64,000 bases of DNA from Splendidivirga corallicola (lineage in GTDB: Bacteria; Bacteroidota; Bacteroidia; Cytophagales; Cyclobacteriaceae), in NCBI GenBank assembly GCA_030442035.1, contig JAUJEA010000004.1, forward strand, positions 1 through 64,000, given 5' to 3'. The notes under the pieces were generated by a model. It was not told the origin of the DNA, ran no database searches, and saw only the letters and a program-made list of their open reading frames with translations. Every line of letters begins with the position of its first letter. Position 1 is the first letter of the stretch. The position numbers were made by a program, and so were the translations under genes. Below, piece by piece: positions 17,291-27,500 of this stretch.

Positions 17291-17908
17291 ATGATTAAAG
17301 CGAGATTCTCAGATCAGGATGATTTAACAATTTGGAAATCATTTAAGGGTGGTAATAGAGAAGCTTTTGCTTATATGTACGATAAGCATGTCAAGCTGTT
17401 GTTCCTTTATGGGAAGAAAATATCGGACGACATTGATCTTATTGAGGATTGCATTCACGATACATTTGTAGAGATCTGGACCAGCAGAAGTCAGCTCAGT
17501 GAAACTGATTCAATTAAAAGATATTTGTTTAAGATTCTACGAAGAAAGATTACTAAAGCCGTTCAAAGTAAGTACAAAACTCAAAATGTAGGCAACCAGC
17601 ATGATCTAAAGAGAATTGTTGATGAATTGACAAAGGAAGAAAGCATGATCCGACAGGATGTCAATGCAGAAAGATATGTCATTGTCAGGGAGTCTTTAAG
17701 GTTACTAACAAATCGCCAAAGGGAGATTTTATACCTCCGTTATTTCGAAGGTCTGGATTATGAGGAAATTGCAGATATCATCGACATTAATCTTCAGTCG
17801 GCTAAAAACATTGTCCATCGGGCTCTTGTCAAAATCAGAGAGCAACTAAGCAAAGAAAAAATTTCCAAATTACTCATTTTCCTTTTGTTTGTTTTGTCAA
17901 GCTTCTAG
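17291..17908 (+). CDS. ECF sigma factor, FecI type (locus A)
   Basis: A 205-residue extracytoplasmic-function sigma factor. Region 2 runs from LTIWKSFKGG (about 16-25) through IEDCIHDTFVEIW; region 4 contains LTNRQREILYLRYFEGLDYEEIA as a helix-turn-helix (about 138-185). It should direct RNA polymerase to the susC/susD operon of locus A when its FecR partner signals that substrate is bound. The last twelve residues (LLIFLLFVLSSF) are strongly hydrophobic. A 251-bp gap separates it from fecR, longer than in locus C. The start is ATG 17291. Confidence 0.92.
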   Translation: MIKARFSDQDDLTIWKSFKGGNREAFAYMYDKHVKLLFLYGKKISDDIDLIEDCIHDTFVEIWTSRSQLSETDSIKRYLFKILRRKITKAVQSKYKTQNVGNQHDLKRIVDELTKEESMIRQDVNAERYVIVRESLRLLTNRQREILYLRYFEGLDYEEIADIIDINLQSAKNIVHRALVKIREQLSKEKISKLLIFLLFVLSSF

Positions 17909-17934
17909 TATTAAGTAAAAAAGCATGCGGGAGG

Positions 17935-17965
17935 TTAACTTTTTTGAAGGATACTGAATGGTATC
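17935..17965 (+). promoter_or_regulatory. T-tract and inverted repeat in the sigma-fecR gap, locus A
   Basis: TTAACTTTTTTGAAGG (17935-17950) is followed by the inverted repeat GATAC/GTATC (17950-17965). A similar T-tract with a nearby repeat occurs in the same gap of loci B and D, so the element is probably functional, for example as a promoter or leader of fecR. Further along the gap, ACGCTT/AAGCGT (18102-18117) forms another short stem. Confidence 0.4.
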
Positions 17966-18159
17966 ACTACGGCTCTGAATTTATTGATATGGAAATTTTT
18001 TGCCTTCACATTTTGGTGTCCTGAACGAGATGAGGACTAAAAAGCCGGTTGAAATCCAATTACAAAATACAGATTGAAAATAAATATTGAAAAAAGTGAG
18101 TACGCTTACTGAAGCGTTGCCATATACTATTAACTATACACGAATTACGACATATATTT

Positions 18160-19224
18160 ATGCCTGATTATTCAGATTATAATATTGAAGATTTTGCTTC
18201 TGACGCTGATTTTGTAAGATTTGTTACAGAGCCGACGAAGGAAGACATCAGCTATTGGGAAAGTTTTGTAAAAAAGCACCCCCATAAAAAAAGCGAAACA
18301 GAGGTGGCTCGCGATATCATTCTGTCGTTGAGTGATCCATTCAAAGAAAATATTTCAGATCAAAGAGTAAACACGCTGTGGAACAGAATACAGAATACTA
18401 CTCATGGGGAGCACCCGGAACAACCGGGTGCTCCCATGATAGGCTATAGATCAAATAGTGGAAACAGAGGATTACGAATAGCAGCCGGTCTTTTTATTTT
18501 TGTTTTGGCCGGTCTTTTAGCATATTTCCTTTATTTCAGAGGCCCGGAACCACAACCGGAAATACAGTGGGTGGTCAAATCAAACCCAAAGGGGCAAAAG
18601 TCTACGGTGTTCTTGCCAGATGGTTCCAAGGTCATTTTAAATGCACAGAGTAGCCTTACCTATACCAAAGGGTTTCTTCAGGACAAGCGGGAAATAGAAT
18701 TAGAGGGTGAAGCTTTTTTCGAAGTGAAGAGAGATTCCATTCGTCCATTCATTGTCAAAACCAGGAATACGGTATCTACGGTCTTAGGTACCTCTTTTAA
18801 TGTCCGTTCATTTTCATCAGAGGATATTGATCAGGTTTCTTTAGTAACAGGTAAGCTTGTGGTTAGTAGTATGGGAGTCCCCGAAGAGGATCCATCAAAA
18901 TCACAGGTCCTTGTCCCTGGCGAATATATTACCTATTCTCCGGAAACAATGAACCTGGTAAAGTCCAGAGGGGACATTTCCGATTATTTACTTTGGAAAG
19001 ATGGCGTGATCCTGTTCAAGGAGGCAAACTTTGAAGAGATCGTTACAAAGCTGGAACGATGGTTTGGGGTGGAGTTTGAGACTGTTAATCAGATTCGCGG
19101 ACCTGTAAGCTTCAGTACTAAATTTGAAAATGAAAATCTTGAAAATATCTTAAATACGATTTCGCATACACTTGATTTCGATTATGAGATCAACGAAAAC
19201 AAGGTTTCAATTAAGTTTAATTAA
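18160..19224 (+). CDS. FecR-type anti-sigma factor (locus A)
   Basis: A 354-residue transmembrane regulator. The cytoplasmic head (1-100) starts with the Cytophagales-style DYNIEDFASDADFVRFV motif and would hold the ECF sigma factor. One membrane helix spans about 105-127. The periplasmic part holds the FecR domain (about 140-240; LPDGSKVILNAQSSL, LEGEAFFEV, VLGTSFNVR) and a C-terminal DUF4974-like domain (about 285-354) that should contact the STN domain of the SusC partner. Codons 82-93 are written as a near-perfect palindrome (separate entry). It lies between its sigma gene and susC. Confidence 0.92.
   Translation: MPDYSDYNIEDFASDADFVRFVTEPTKEDISYWESFVKKHPHKKSETEVARDIILSLSDPFKENISDQRVNTLWNRIQNTTHGEHPEQPGAPMIGYRSNSGNRGLRIAAGLFIFVLAGLLAYFLYFRGPEPQPEIQWVVKSNPKGQKSTVFLPDGSKVILNAQSSLTYTKGFLQDKREIELEGEAFFEVKRDSIRPFIVKTRNTVSTVLGTSFNVRSFSSEDIDQVSLVTGKLVVSSMGVPEEDPSKSQVLVPGEYITYSPETMNLVKSRGDISDYLLWKDGVILFKEANFEEIVTKLERWFGVEFETVNQIRGPVSFSTKFENENLENILNTISHTLDFDYEINENKVSIKFN
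18403..18438. repeat. Strong palindrome inside fecR of locus A
   Basis: Arms CATGGGGAGCACCCGG (18403-18418) and CCGGGTGCTCCCATG (18424-18438) pair over 15 bp with one unpaired base and a 5-nt loop (AACAA). It is GC-rich in an AT-rich region and codes for the linker before the membrane helix. It could pause ribosomes or polymerase, or bind a protein. No U-tract follows. Confidence 0.85.
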
Positions 19225-19256
19225 ATCATATGCCTATGACCTATGTTAACTCTAGC

Positions 19257-19290
19257 TAAGAAAAAAAGCCAGTGAAAGATCACCGGCTTT
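19257..19290 (-). terminator. Minus-strand intrinsic terminator in the fecR-susC gap, locus A
   Basis: Arms 19265-19275 and 19280-19290 pair over 11 bp with a 4-nt loop. The plus strand has an A.C mismatch (19271/19284) that becomes a G.U pair on the minus strand, and seven A at 19261-19267 give a minus-strand U-tract. Direction is therefore best read as leftward. Confidence 0.6.
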
Positions 19291-19376
19291 CCCGGTTTCA
19301 TATTATCGTCTGGTTTGGCGACCTGTAGAAACAGATAATATGAAAACCGTTTGTTTAATCATTTTTCAAATCATAA
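19257..19376 (-). ncRNA. Predicted cis-antisense RNA over the susC leader, locus A
   Basis: A minus-strand transcript of about 120 nt is predicted. Its -7 element would be TAACTTTG, the exact TAnnTTTG consensus, which is the complement of 19383-19390 and overlaps the susC start codon; no good -33 element is seen. The RNA would fold into one long stem (19293-19307 with 19334-19349, 15 bp and one bulge) and then the terminator hairpin. DonS-type antisense RNAs in Bacteroides occupy the same place and repress their susC. The transcript itself is inferred. Confidence 0.4.
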
Positions 19377-19389
19377 ACATGACAAAGTT

Positions 19390-22300
19390 ATGAAATTTAA
19401 ACTTTTACGAATACTATTTATGCTTTCCAAGTACACATTTATAGGGTTGCTTCTTCAGTGCGTAGCACTGAATTTCCTGTTTGCAACAAGTGGAAATGCT
19501 CAGAAAGTAAGAAGCGTGAAGGAGGTTTTTATTACTGAGGAGTTCAAAAACACAACCTTGGAAGAGGCTTTTAGAAGAATAGAGGCTAAAACAAATTTTG
19601 TATTTGCCGTTGATGAAAGTATTTTAAAAGATAAAGTAAAACTGAACGGATCATTTGAAACTACTTCCATTGCAGATTTATTACTTGAAATTTCGAAAGA
19701 AGCAAAAGTCAAATTCAAACAGGTAAATAACAACATCAGTGTTACCAAAATAAAAGGGGCGATTCAAAAACAGGTAAAAAAAGAATTGATTGAAGTGCTT
19801 ATTACCGTTAAGGGTAGAGTAATCGATGAAGATGGCGCGGGTATTCCCGGAGTAAATGTTTTGGTTAAAGGAACATCGAATGGAACAATAACTGATGTTG
19901 AAGGAATGTACAGCATTGAAGTTCCCGAAGATGCGACACTTGTTTTCAGCTCCATTGGTTATGTGAGCGAGGAGATTGCGGTCGATAACCGGACAACCAT
20001 TAACGTTTCCCTTTTCTCAAGCATAGAAAAACTATCAGAAGTAGTGGTAGTTGGCTATGGAACACAAAAGAAAGCCAATGTAACAGGAGCTATTGTTGAC
20101 ATAGATGATAAGGAATTGAACCAAAGCCCGGTGGCCAATCTGAGTAATGCCTTAGTAGGTAGGTTGCCGGGATTGGTAGCGACGCAACGGGGTGGTATAC
20201 CCGGAGGAGACGGTTCTAACTTATTGGTGAGAGGTATTAGCACTACGGGTAATAGTAGCCCTTTGGTGATTGTCGATGGTGTTCAGCGTGGATTTACAAA
20301 TTTGGATCCCAATGAAATCGAAAGCATCACTATTCTCAAGGATGCTTCTGCTGCAGCTGTTTACGGAGTTCGTGGCGCCAATGGCGTAATATTAATTACC
20401 ACTAAACGAGGAGAGAAAGGAAAACCAACCATTTCTTACTCTGCCGAATTTAGTAGCCAACAACCTACAAGGCTTCCTGAATTTTTGGATAGTTATAACT
20501 ATGCATTATTGCTAAATGAGGCGAAAAGAAATGAAGGGAGACCAGAGCAATTTACTGATGATGATTTGGCTAAATTCCGGGATGGTAGCAGCCCAAATAC
20601 GCACCCCAATACCGATTGGTTTGAAGAGGCACTTAAATCTTCCGCACCACAACATCAGCATAACCTCTCCATTAGCGGAGGTGGTGACAAAGTAAGTTAT
20701 TTCGCTTCCATTGGATATCTGAATCAGGATGGTCTTTATGAAAATGTAGGTTTTGAACGATATAATTTCAGATCAAATATTGATTTTGATGTTACCGACA
20801 ATTTAAAGGTTTCTTTGGATCTGGCAGGTAGATTGGAACAACGGGACAGACCTGGTATCGGAACCGGAACTATTTTTTCTGGTTTGGTAAGAACACCCCC
20901 TGTAGCCGTAGCCTTTTATGACAACGGATTGCCTGGCAACTATCGTGGAGGCAATCAAATCCAGGCACTTAGAGAATCAGGATATTCTGAAAGTACAAGA
21001 AATATATTTTTAGGTACTATAAAGGGAGAATATAAGCTTCCATTCATTAAGGGATTGACTGTCAGAGGTTATGTTTCAATTGATCGTATGCAGGAGTTTT
21101 CTAAGACCTGGACCACTCCATATTCATATTATGATTTACAGAATGGCGAATTCATAGAAAGAACCGTTGGTGGAGATCCGACACTTTCTCAGTCCTTTTT
21201 CCAGGGACCTCCGCCAAGCGGATCCGGGGTACCTGATCCTACCCTCACCATGAATGCTACTTTCAATTATGAAAATTCTTTTGATAAACATGAAATTGGC
21301 GCTTTGATAGGTGTAGAAAGAGCACAACATAAATCAAATTCTTTTGATGCTTTCCGGCGAGGATTTATTTCCGGAGAGATTGATCAACTTTTTGCTGGAG
21401 ATTCCGAAACAAGTACTAACAATGGTAGTGCTTTCGAGGCCGCAAGATTAGGATACTTAGGCAGGCTGAATTATGCTTTTGATGGCCGCTATTTGTTTGA
21501 GGCAAGTTTCAGGTATGACGCTTCGGAGAATTTTCCGGATGACAAGAGATGGGGATTTTTTCCATCATTCTCTGTAGGTTGGAGAATCTCAGAAGAAGCA
21601 TTTATGCCGGAAATTGAAGCATTGGATGAATTAAAGTTAAGAGCATCCTGGGGACAGTTGGGTAACGATAGAATTTCCCAATTCCAATTCCTGTCTAATT
21701 ATGCTTTCTCAGATGCCTATTTATTTGGGGGAACCAACCCTGCAACGGTTCAAACATTAAGACAAGGCGTCTTGGCCAATCCTAATGTAACATGGGAAAC
21801 AGCTACTATCACCAACATTGGTTTGAACTTAGGTTTATGGGGTAGTAAATTGACCCTTGAGGCTGACTATTTTACTAAGACAACAGAAGATATTTTAGCG
21901 TTTAGGAATTTGTCCGTGCCGGGAACCTTTGGCGCTAGCTTACCACGAGAAAATATAGGAGAGGTTAAAAACAGTGGCTTTGAGCTATCAGCCCAATACA
22001 GGAGCAAGTTTGGTGAAATTGATTATTGGGTAAAAGGAAACTACACATTTGCTCAAAATGAAGTTGTTTTCATCGATGAACCTCAAGATGTTATAGAAAA
22101 CCTACGAAGAACCGGAAGACCCATTGGAGCTCAATTTGGTTACCGTGCTCTTGGTTTATTCCAATCCCAGGAAGAGATAGATGCCCATGCTGACCAGGGG
22201 GCTGTGGCACCAGGAGATATTAAATACGAGGATATCAATGGTGATGATGTGATCAATGGTGATGATCGTGTTTTCCTTGGTACAACAAACATTCCTGAAT

Positions 22301-22761
22301 CTGTTTATGGATTATCCTTTGGATTGAATTATAAAGGATTTGATCTAAGTGTCCAATTACAGGGTGCCGGTAATTTTAACGTGTATTTAAGTGAGGAAGC
22401 TGCCTGGGCATTTTTCAATGATGGAAAAGCATTGGAGCTGCATCTGGACAGATGGACTCCTGATAATCCTGGTGCTACTTATCCCAGAGTACTTACGGAA
22501 GATAGCAACAACAGAAGAGTATCCTCTTATTGGATGAGAGATGCTAAGTACCTGAGAGTGAAGAATGTGGAGCTAGGTTACACTTTGCCCAATGAATTGA
22601 TTTCCAAGATTGGATTGCAGAGTGTGAGAACTTATGTATCAGGACTCAACTTGATCACTTTTAGTGACCTTGATACGTTTGATCCTGAGGCACCTTCCGG
22701 AAGAGGATGGCATTACCCTCAGCAGCGAGTATTTACGCTTGGAGTTAGAGTTCAATTGTAA
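19390..22761 (+). CDS. SusC-type TonB-dependent transporter with STN domain (locus A)
   Basis: An outer-membrane glycan importer of 1123 residues from ATG 19390; the frame is open from a TTG at 19351. After a long signal peptide (to about residue 38, ending NAQ) come an STN signalling domain (about 47-118), a CarboxypepD_reg-like beta domain (138-207), the SEVVVVGYGTQKK segment (216-228), the plug (about 229-345) and a 22-strand barrel ending in TLGVRVQL. The STN domain identifies it as a transducer that signals to FecR when ligand binds. susD follows after 10 bp, so the two form one transcription unit. The imported glycan is not known. Confidence 0.95.
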   Translation: MKFKLLRILFMLSKYTFIGLLLQCVALNFLFATSGNAQKVRSVKEVFITEEFKNTTLEEAFRRIEAKTNFVFAVDESILKDKVKLNGSFETTSIADLLLEISKEAKVKFKQVNNNISVTKIKGAIQKQVKKELIEVLITVKGRVIDEDGAGIPGVNVLVKGTSNGTITDVEGMYSIEVPEDATLVFSSIGYVSEEIAVDNRTTINVSLFSSIEKLSEVVVVGYGTQKKANVTGAIVDIDDKELNQSPVANLSNALVGRLPGLVATQRGGIPGGDGSNLLVRGISTTGNSSPLVIVDGVQRGFTNLDPNEIESITILKDASAAAVYGVRGANGVILITTKRGEKGKPTISYSAEFSSQQPTRLPEFLDSYNYALLLNEAKRNEGRPEQFTDDDLAKFRDGSSPNTHPNTDWFEEALKSSAPQHQHNLSISGGGDKVSYFASIGYLNQDGLYENVGFERYNFRSNIDFDVTDNLKVSLDLAGRLEQRDRPGIGTGTIFSGLVRTPPVAVAFYDNGLPGNYRGGNQIQALRESGYSESTRNIFLGTIKGEYKLPFIKGLTVRGYVSIDRMQEFSKTWTTPYSYYDLQNGEFIERTVGGDPTLSQSFFQGPPPSGSGVPDPTLTMNATFNYENSFDKHEIGALIGVERAQHKSNSFDAFRRGFISGEIDQLFAGDSETSTNNGSAFEAARLGYLGRLNYAFDGRYLFEASFRYDASENFPDDKRWGFFPSFSVGWRISEEAFMPEIEALDELKLRASWGQLGNDRISQFQFLSNYAFSDAYLFGGTNPATVQTLRQGVLANPNVTWETATITNIGLNLGLWGSKLTLEADYFTKTTEDILAFRNLSVPGTFGASLPRENIGEVKNSGFELSAQYRSKFGEIDYWVKGNYTFAQNEVVFIDEPQDVIENLRRTGRPIGAQFGYRALGLFQSQEEIDAHADQGAVAPGDIKYEDINGDDVINGDDRVFLGTTNIPESVYGLSFGLNYKGFDLSVQLQGAGNFNVYLSEEAAWAFFNDGKALELHLDRWTPDNPGATYPRVLTEDSNNRRVSSYWMRDAKYLRVKNVELGYTLPNELISKIGLQSVRTYVSGLNLITFSDLDTFDPEAPSGRGWHYPQQRVFTLGVRVQL

Positions 22762-22771
22762 TTCCTAAAAA

Positions 22772-24376
22772 ATGAAAATGATGAAAAAGATAATAAATAT
22801 ATTGCCGATACTGACGCTAAGTCTTTTTATATCGTGTGATGACAGTATTTTGGATAAAAAGCCTCTGGGGCAAATATCCGATGCCAGCGTTTGGCAGGAC
22901 CTGGCCCTTGTGGAACTACAGGTAAATGATATTTATGATGATCTCCCTGATGGCTTTAACAGGGGATGGTATATGTTGGCAGCTGCCACTGATGATGGTG
23001 AGAACAGCTATGTCTGGCCAAGCGGACAGGCATTTAACCGTGGTGATTATGATGCCAGTAATTACCCAATGGGAGGAACCTGGAACGGACATTATTCCGC
23101 TATTCGGAAAGCCAATGAATTTTTCTCCAGGATAGATCAAGTACCTGATAGCGATGGTGATTTAGGTAATAGATTAAAGGGAGAAGTTGGTTTCTTAAGA
23201 GCATATTTCTATTTTGATCTGTCCAGACACTATGGCGGAGTTCCTCTTATTACTACTCCTCAAGGCCTGGATGAGGACCTCCTGGTTTCAAGAAATAACT
23301 ATGAGGAGTGTGTTGATTTTGTGGTAGCGGAGCTTGACAAAGCAGCAGCACTATTGCCAGATAGCCATAGCGGCAGCAATGTTGGACGCGCAACAAAAGG
23401 TGCTGCATTGGCACTTAAAGGAAGAGTTTTATTGTATGCTGAACGTTGGGCACAATCTGCGCAGGCGTCCAAAGATGTGATGGATATGAATTATGCATTG
23501 TTTGGCGATTATGAGGGTATATTCCATTCGAGCAATGAAAACAACGACGAAGTAGTATTCGATATTCAATTTAATGAACCTGACAGAAGTCACTGGGCAC
23601 AATTGTTTAATGGTGTTAATGGTCACGTTCCCGGTGGATGGGGAGGAACCAGTCCTACCCAGGAGCTAGTTGACTCCTACGAATTGACAGATGGTGAGCT
23701 TTATAGTGATTCTCCTCTATATGATGCGAACAGCCCATATGACAACAGAGACCCGAGGTTCTACGCAAGCATCATTTATGACGGTGCTGTTTGGACGGGA
23801 AGCGAAGTACAAACGAGACTCGGAGGCGTTGGCGGAATCGGTTTTTCAGGAGATGCCACTAAAACCGGTTATTATATGCGTAAATTTATGGAGGAGGATT
23901 TCCAACCGTCTATTGGTAGCTTAGGAGCAAGTAATAATTGGATCTTAATCCGTTATGCGGAAGTATTGCTTAACTATGCAGAGGCCCAGAATGAAGAGGC
24001 GGGCCCGGATGCAACTGTTTATGATGCTGTTAATCAGGTCAGAGCCAGGGTTAGCATGCCTCCACTTCCTGCCGGATTGAGTCAGTCGGAAATGAGAGAT
24101 CGGATCAGAAGAGAACGCCGGGTCGAGCTGGCCTTTGAGGAACATCGTTTCTGGGATGTACGAAGATGGAGAATTGCGGATGATGTTTTAAACAAACCAA
24201 TTCATGGTATGAGAATTGGACCCAATGGAGAATTTTCAGGAACTGGCCCCAATGGTGAAACTCTAGGAAGATTTGAAGTGGAGAACAGGGTGTTTGAATC
24301 CAGGCATTATCTGGCACCCATTCCTCAAGGTGAGATTGATAAAAATTCAAACCTTACTCAAAATCCGAATTGGTAA
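22772..24376 (+). CDS. SusD/RagB-family glycan-binding lipoprotein (locus A)
   Basis: A 534-residue surface lipoprotein that caps the SusC channel and captures glycan. The signal ends in ISC with Cys22. The N-terminal helical TPR-like part contains KPLGQISDASVWQD and LKGEVGFLRAYFYFDLSRHYGGVP, and the C-terminal RagB/SusD domain contains ILIRYAEVLLNYAEAQNEE, RRERRVELAFEEHRFWDVRRW and PIPQGEIDKNSNLTQNPNW, the usual family ending. It is complete. It is translated 10 bp after susC and followed by a strong plus-strand hairpin. Confidence 0.94.
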   Translation: MKMMKKIINILPILTLSLFISCDDSILDKKPLGQISDASVWQDLALVELQVNDIYDDLPDGFNRGWYMLAAATDDGENSYVWPSGQAFNRGDYDASNYPMGGTWNGHYSAIRKANEFFSRIDQVPDSDGDLGNRLKGEVGFLRAYFYFDLSRHYGGVPLITTPQGLDEDLLVSRNNYEECVDFVVAELDKAAALLPDSHSGSNVGRATKGAALALKGRVLLYAERWAQSAQASKDVMDMNYALFGDYEGIFHSSNENNDEVVFDIQFNEPDRSHWAQLFNGVNGHVPGGWGGTSPTQELVDSYELTDGELYSDSPLYDANSPYDNRDPRFYASIIYDGAVWTGSEVQTRLGGVGGIGFSGDATKTGYYMRKFMEEDFQPSIGSLGASNNWILIRYAEVLLNYAEAQNEEAGPDATVYDAVNQVRARVSMPPLPAGLSQSEMRDRIRRERRVELAFEEHRFWDVRRWRIADDVLNKPIHGMRIGPNGEFSGTGPNGETLGRFEVENRVFESRHYLAPIPQGEIDKNSNLTQNPNW

Positions 24377-24399
24377 CTTTATTCGATTGAATAAACATT

Positions 24400-24424
24400 T
24401 GACCGATCTGATAAAGATCGGTCA
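24400..24424 (+). terminator. Intrinsic terminator after susD, locus A
   Basis: TGACCGATCT (24400-24409) and AGATCGGTCA (24415-24424) pair perfectly over 10 bp with loop GATAA, followed by TTTTAA. It should end or reduce transcription after the susCD pair. Confidence 0.75.
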
Positions 24425-24451
24425 TTTTAAGATTAATGTTATACTCTATAA

Positions 24452-24492
24452 AGAACCTCAGTTGTGGCCGGACAGGCCCAATTTGAGGTTCT
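24452..24492 (+). repeat. Nested hairpin in the leader of the FG-GAP gene, locus A
   Basis: Outer arms AGAACCTCA (24452-24460) and TGAGGTTCT (24484-24492) enclose an inner stem (TTG-GGCC with GGCC-CAA, one bulge). ATTTTAAAT follows. It lies 34 nt before the FG-GAP start codon and may be a second terminator or a leader structure. Confidence 0.55.
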
Positions 24493-24526
24493 ATTTTAAA
24501 TACTAATAAGCTCTATTCTTGATATC

Positions 24527-27500
24527 ATGGGATTTTCACTGTTGTCTACTCGTTGGGTGTTTTTATTGCAAATAATATTTTTCGTAATATTTATTTCTTG
24601 TGAGGAGAAGATGCTGTCTGAATCAGAGCCTGAAAAATCAATTGAAACACCACTGTTTAACATCCTTCCCCCAGAAAGAACAGGGATTCAATTTGTGAAT
24701 TACCTAAAGGAAAGTTTATTGATGAATGGGCTGTTTTACGAGTATTTCTACAATGGAGGTGGTGTGGCCGTAGGAGACCTGAACAATGATGACCTTCCCG
24801 ATATTTATTTTATTTCTAACCTTAAATCCAATAAGCTATATATCAACCAGGGAAATCTGAAGTTTAAAGATGTTACTTCCCAGGCTGGCGTGAAGGGTAA
24901 ATATGGATTTCCTACTGGTGTGACTATGGTCGATCTCAATGCTGATGGCCTTCTTGACATCTACATTTGCAAATCCGGAAAGTTTGAGGATCCAAATAAA
25001 AGAAGAAACGAACTCTATATAAACCAAGGACCAGACACCAATGGAATACCCATTTTTCAGGAAATGGCAAAAGATTATGGACTGGACTTACCACACTTTT
25101 CAACACAAGCCTCTTTTTTCGATTATGATAGGGATGGGGATTTAGACATGTTTCTCATTAATCATGGTACTGAGGTCTATGCCGATGCTTTGGTGGATGA
25201 ACTCATCCATGCAAAATCAAAATTCAGGGGTGAGAAACTTTTCCGAAATGACAACGGACAATTCAAAGATGTTACCGAGCAAAGTGGCATCGTTAGTAGT
25301 ATGATCGGATATGGGCTTGGACTTTCCACTGGTGATCTGAACAATGATGGCTGGATTGATATCCTGGTGGGTAATGATTTCTCAGAGAAAGATCATTTGT
25401 ATCTCAATCAGCAGGACGGGACATTCAAGGAAGTGATGAGAGAATCCGCGAGACACATATCCAATTTTTCGATGGGCAACGATATCGCTGATTTTAACAA
25501 TGATGGCTGGCTCGATTTTATAACAGTGGACATGATGTCGGAGAACAATTATGATATCAAAACCAGCATGAGTGGCATGAACCCTGAAAGATTTTATAAG
25601 CATGTTGATTTAGGCCTGCACCATCAATATATGTTTAATGCGCTTCAGGTAAATAATGGCTCTCCTTCAGGCAATGAGATTCCGAAATTTTCAGATGTCG
25701 CACAAATGGCCGGTGTCTCCAATACTGATTGGAGTTGGGCTCCATTGTTTTTGGATATGGATAATGACGGATTGAAAGATCTATTCATTTCAAATGGAAT
25801 CAAGCGGGATTTTAGGAATAATGATTTTGTCAACTATAGAAAGAAAAGGCAGGCCGAAGTTCAAAAGATCCTTGACAAAGGAGAAAAGTTTGACAACCAG
25901 GCTTATATCAGGGACATAATGGCTCATATGCCAATGAGAAAGAAAGCAAATTTCTTTTTTAGGAATACGGGAGGCCTTGTTTTTGAAGATCACAGTGATT
26001 CATGGGCTACAGAAATTCTTACTAATTCGAACGGTGCAGCCTATGCAGATTTTGATAATGATGGTGATCTTGATATTGTCGTGAATAACTCCGATGATAT
26101 CTCTTTTATTTATGAAAATAACAGTGCTCAATTAGAACTTGGCAACTTTTTGAAAATACGTTTGTATGGTAAGGATGGGAATAAAGATGGAATTGGAACG
26201 AGGGTCATTGTAGAACATGACGGCAATGAACAGGTTCAGGAGCAATTTCCAACCAGAGGTTTTCAATCATCAGTAGATCGTATATTACATTTTGGTTTGG
26301 GTAAAGCTCAAAAGGTAGATAAACTTACAATAATATGGCCCACCGGTGAATCGCAGATTTTAGAACAGGTGGATGTCAATCAACTCCTGGTATTACAATT
26401 TGATGGAAGAGGGCGGAAGAATATAGAAGAACAAACAGAAAAGGCTTTTTTCGAGGATATTACCGCATCCTATAAATTGGAACATAGGCACCGGGAAAAT
26501 GATTATGATGATTTTGCCAATGAGAGTTTGTTGCCACATAAAATGTCAAATTTTGGACCTGCACTGGCCGTGGGTGACATGAATGGTGATGGTTTAGAGG
26601 ATTTCTTTGTAGGGGGGGCAAAAGGATTTGAAGGGAAAATATTTTTTCAACAACAGGATAATTCATTTAAAAACAGTACTCCGGTGGCTATTGAACGAGA
26701 CAGAGATTCGGAAGATCTTGCCGCCACTTTATTTGATGCTGATCTTGATGGGGACTTGGATCTTTATGTTGTCAGTGGTGGATCTGAATTTTCCACAGAT
26801 GACCGGAATTTACAGGATCGATTATATATCAATGATGGGGTGGGAAACTTTGCAAAAATGAATGAGACTCTCCCTTCTATGCGAACAAGCGGTGGTTGTG
26901 TGGTTTCAGCAGATTATGACCTTGATGGAGATCTTGATCTTTTTGTGGGAGGGAGATTACTACCAGGCAGTTATCCTCATCCCGGCCAAAGCTATATTTT
27001 GAGAAATGAAACTGAAAATGGCCGGATAAAATTTACTGATGTCACAAGTGAATTGATACCCGAGCTGAAAGAAATTGGGATGGTGACAGATGCAAAGTGG
27101 GTCGATCTGGTTGGAGATGAAAGGCCTGATTTGGTAATTGCCGGAGAATGGATGCCCCTTGTAGTTTTGGAAAACCAAGGCTCAAGGTTTGATAATGTTA
27201 CGGAGGCAATCGGATTTGCAGGGCACAAAGGTTGGTGGTTCAGCGTAGCTGCCGACGATATGGATGGAGATGGGGATGTTGACCTTATAGCCGGTAATTT
27301 AGGCCTTAACTACAAATACAAAGCTACATCTGATGAACCCTTTGAGATATATGCCAGAGATTTTGATGAGAATGGTTCCTTGGACATTGTGTTAGGTTAT
27401 TATGATGGGGGAGAGTTGTTTCCATTGAGAGGAAGAGAATGTTCTTCAAATCAGATGCCCTTCATAAAAGAAAAATTTCCAACCTATAATGATTTTGGTT

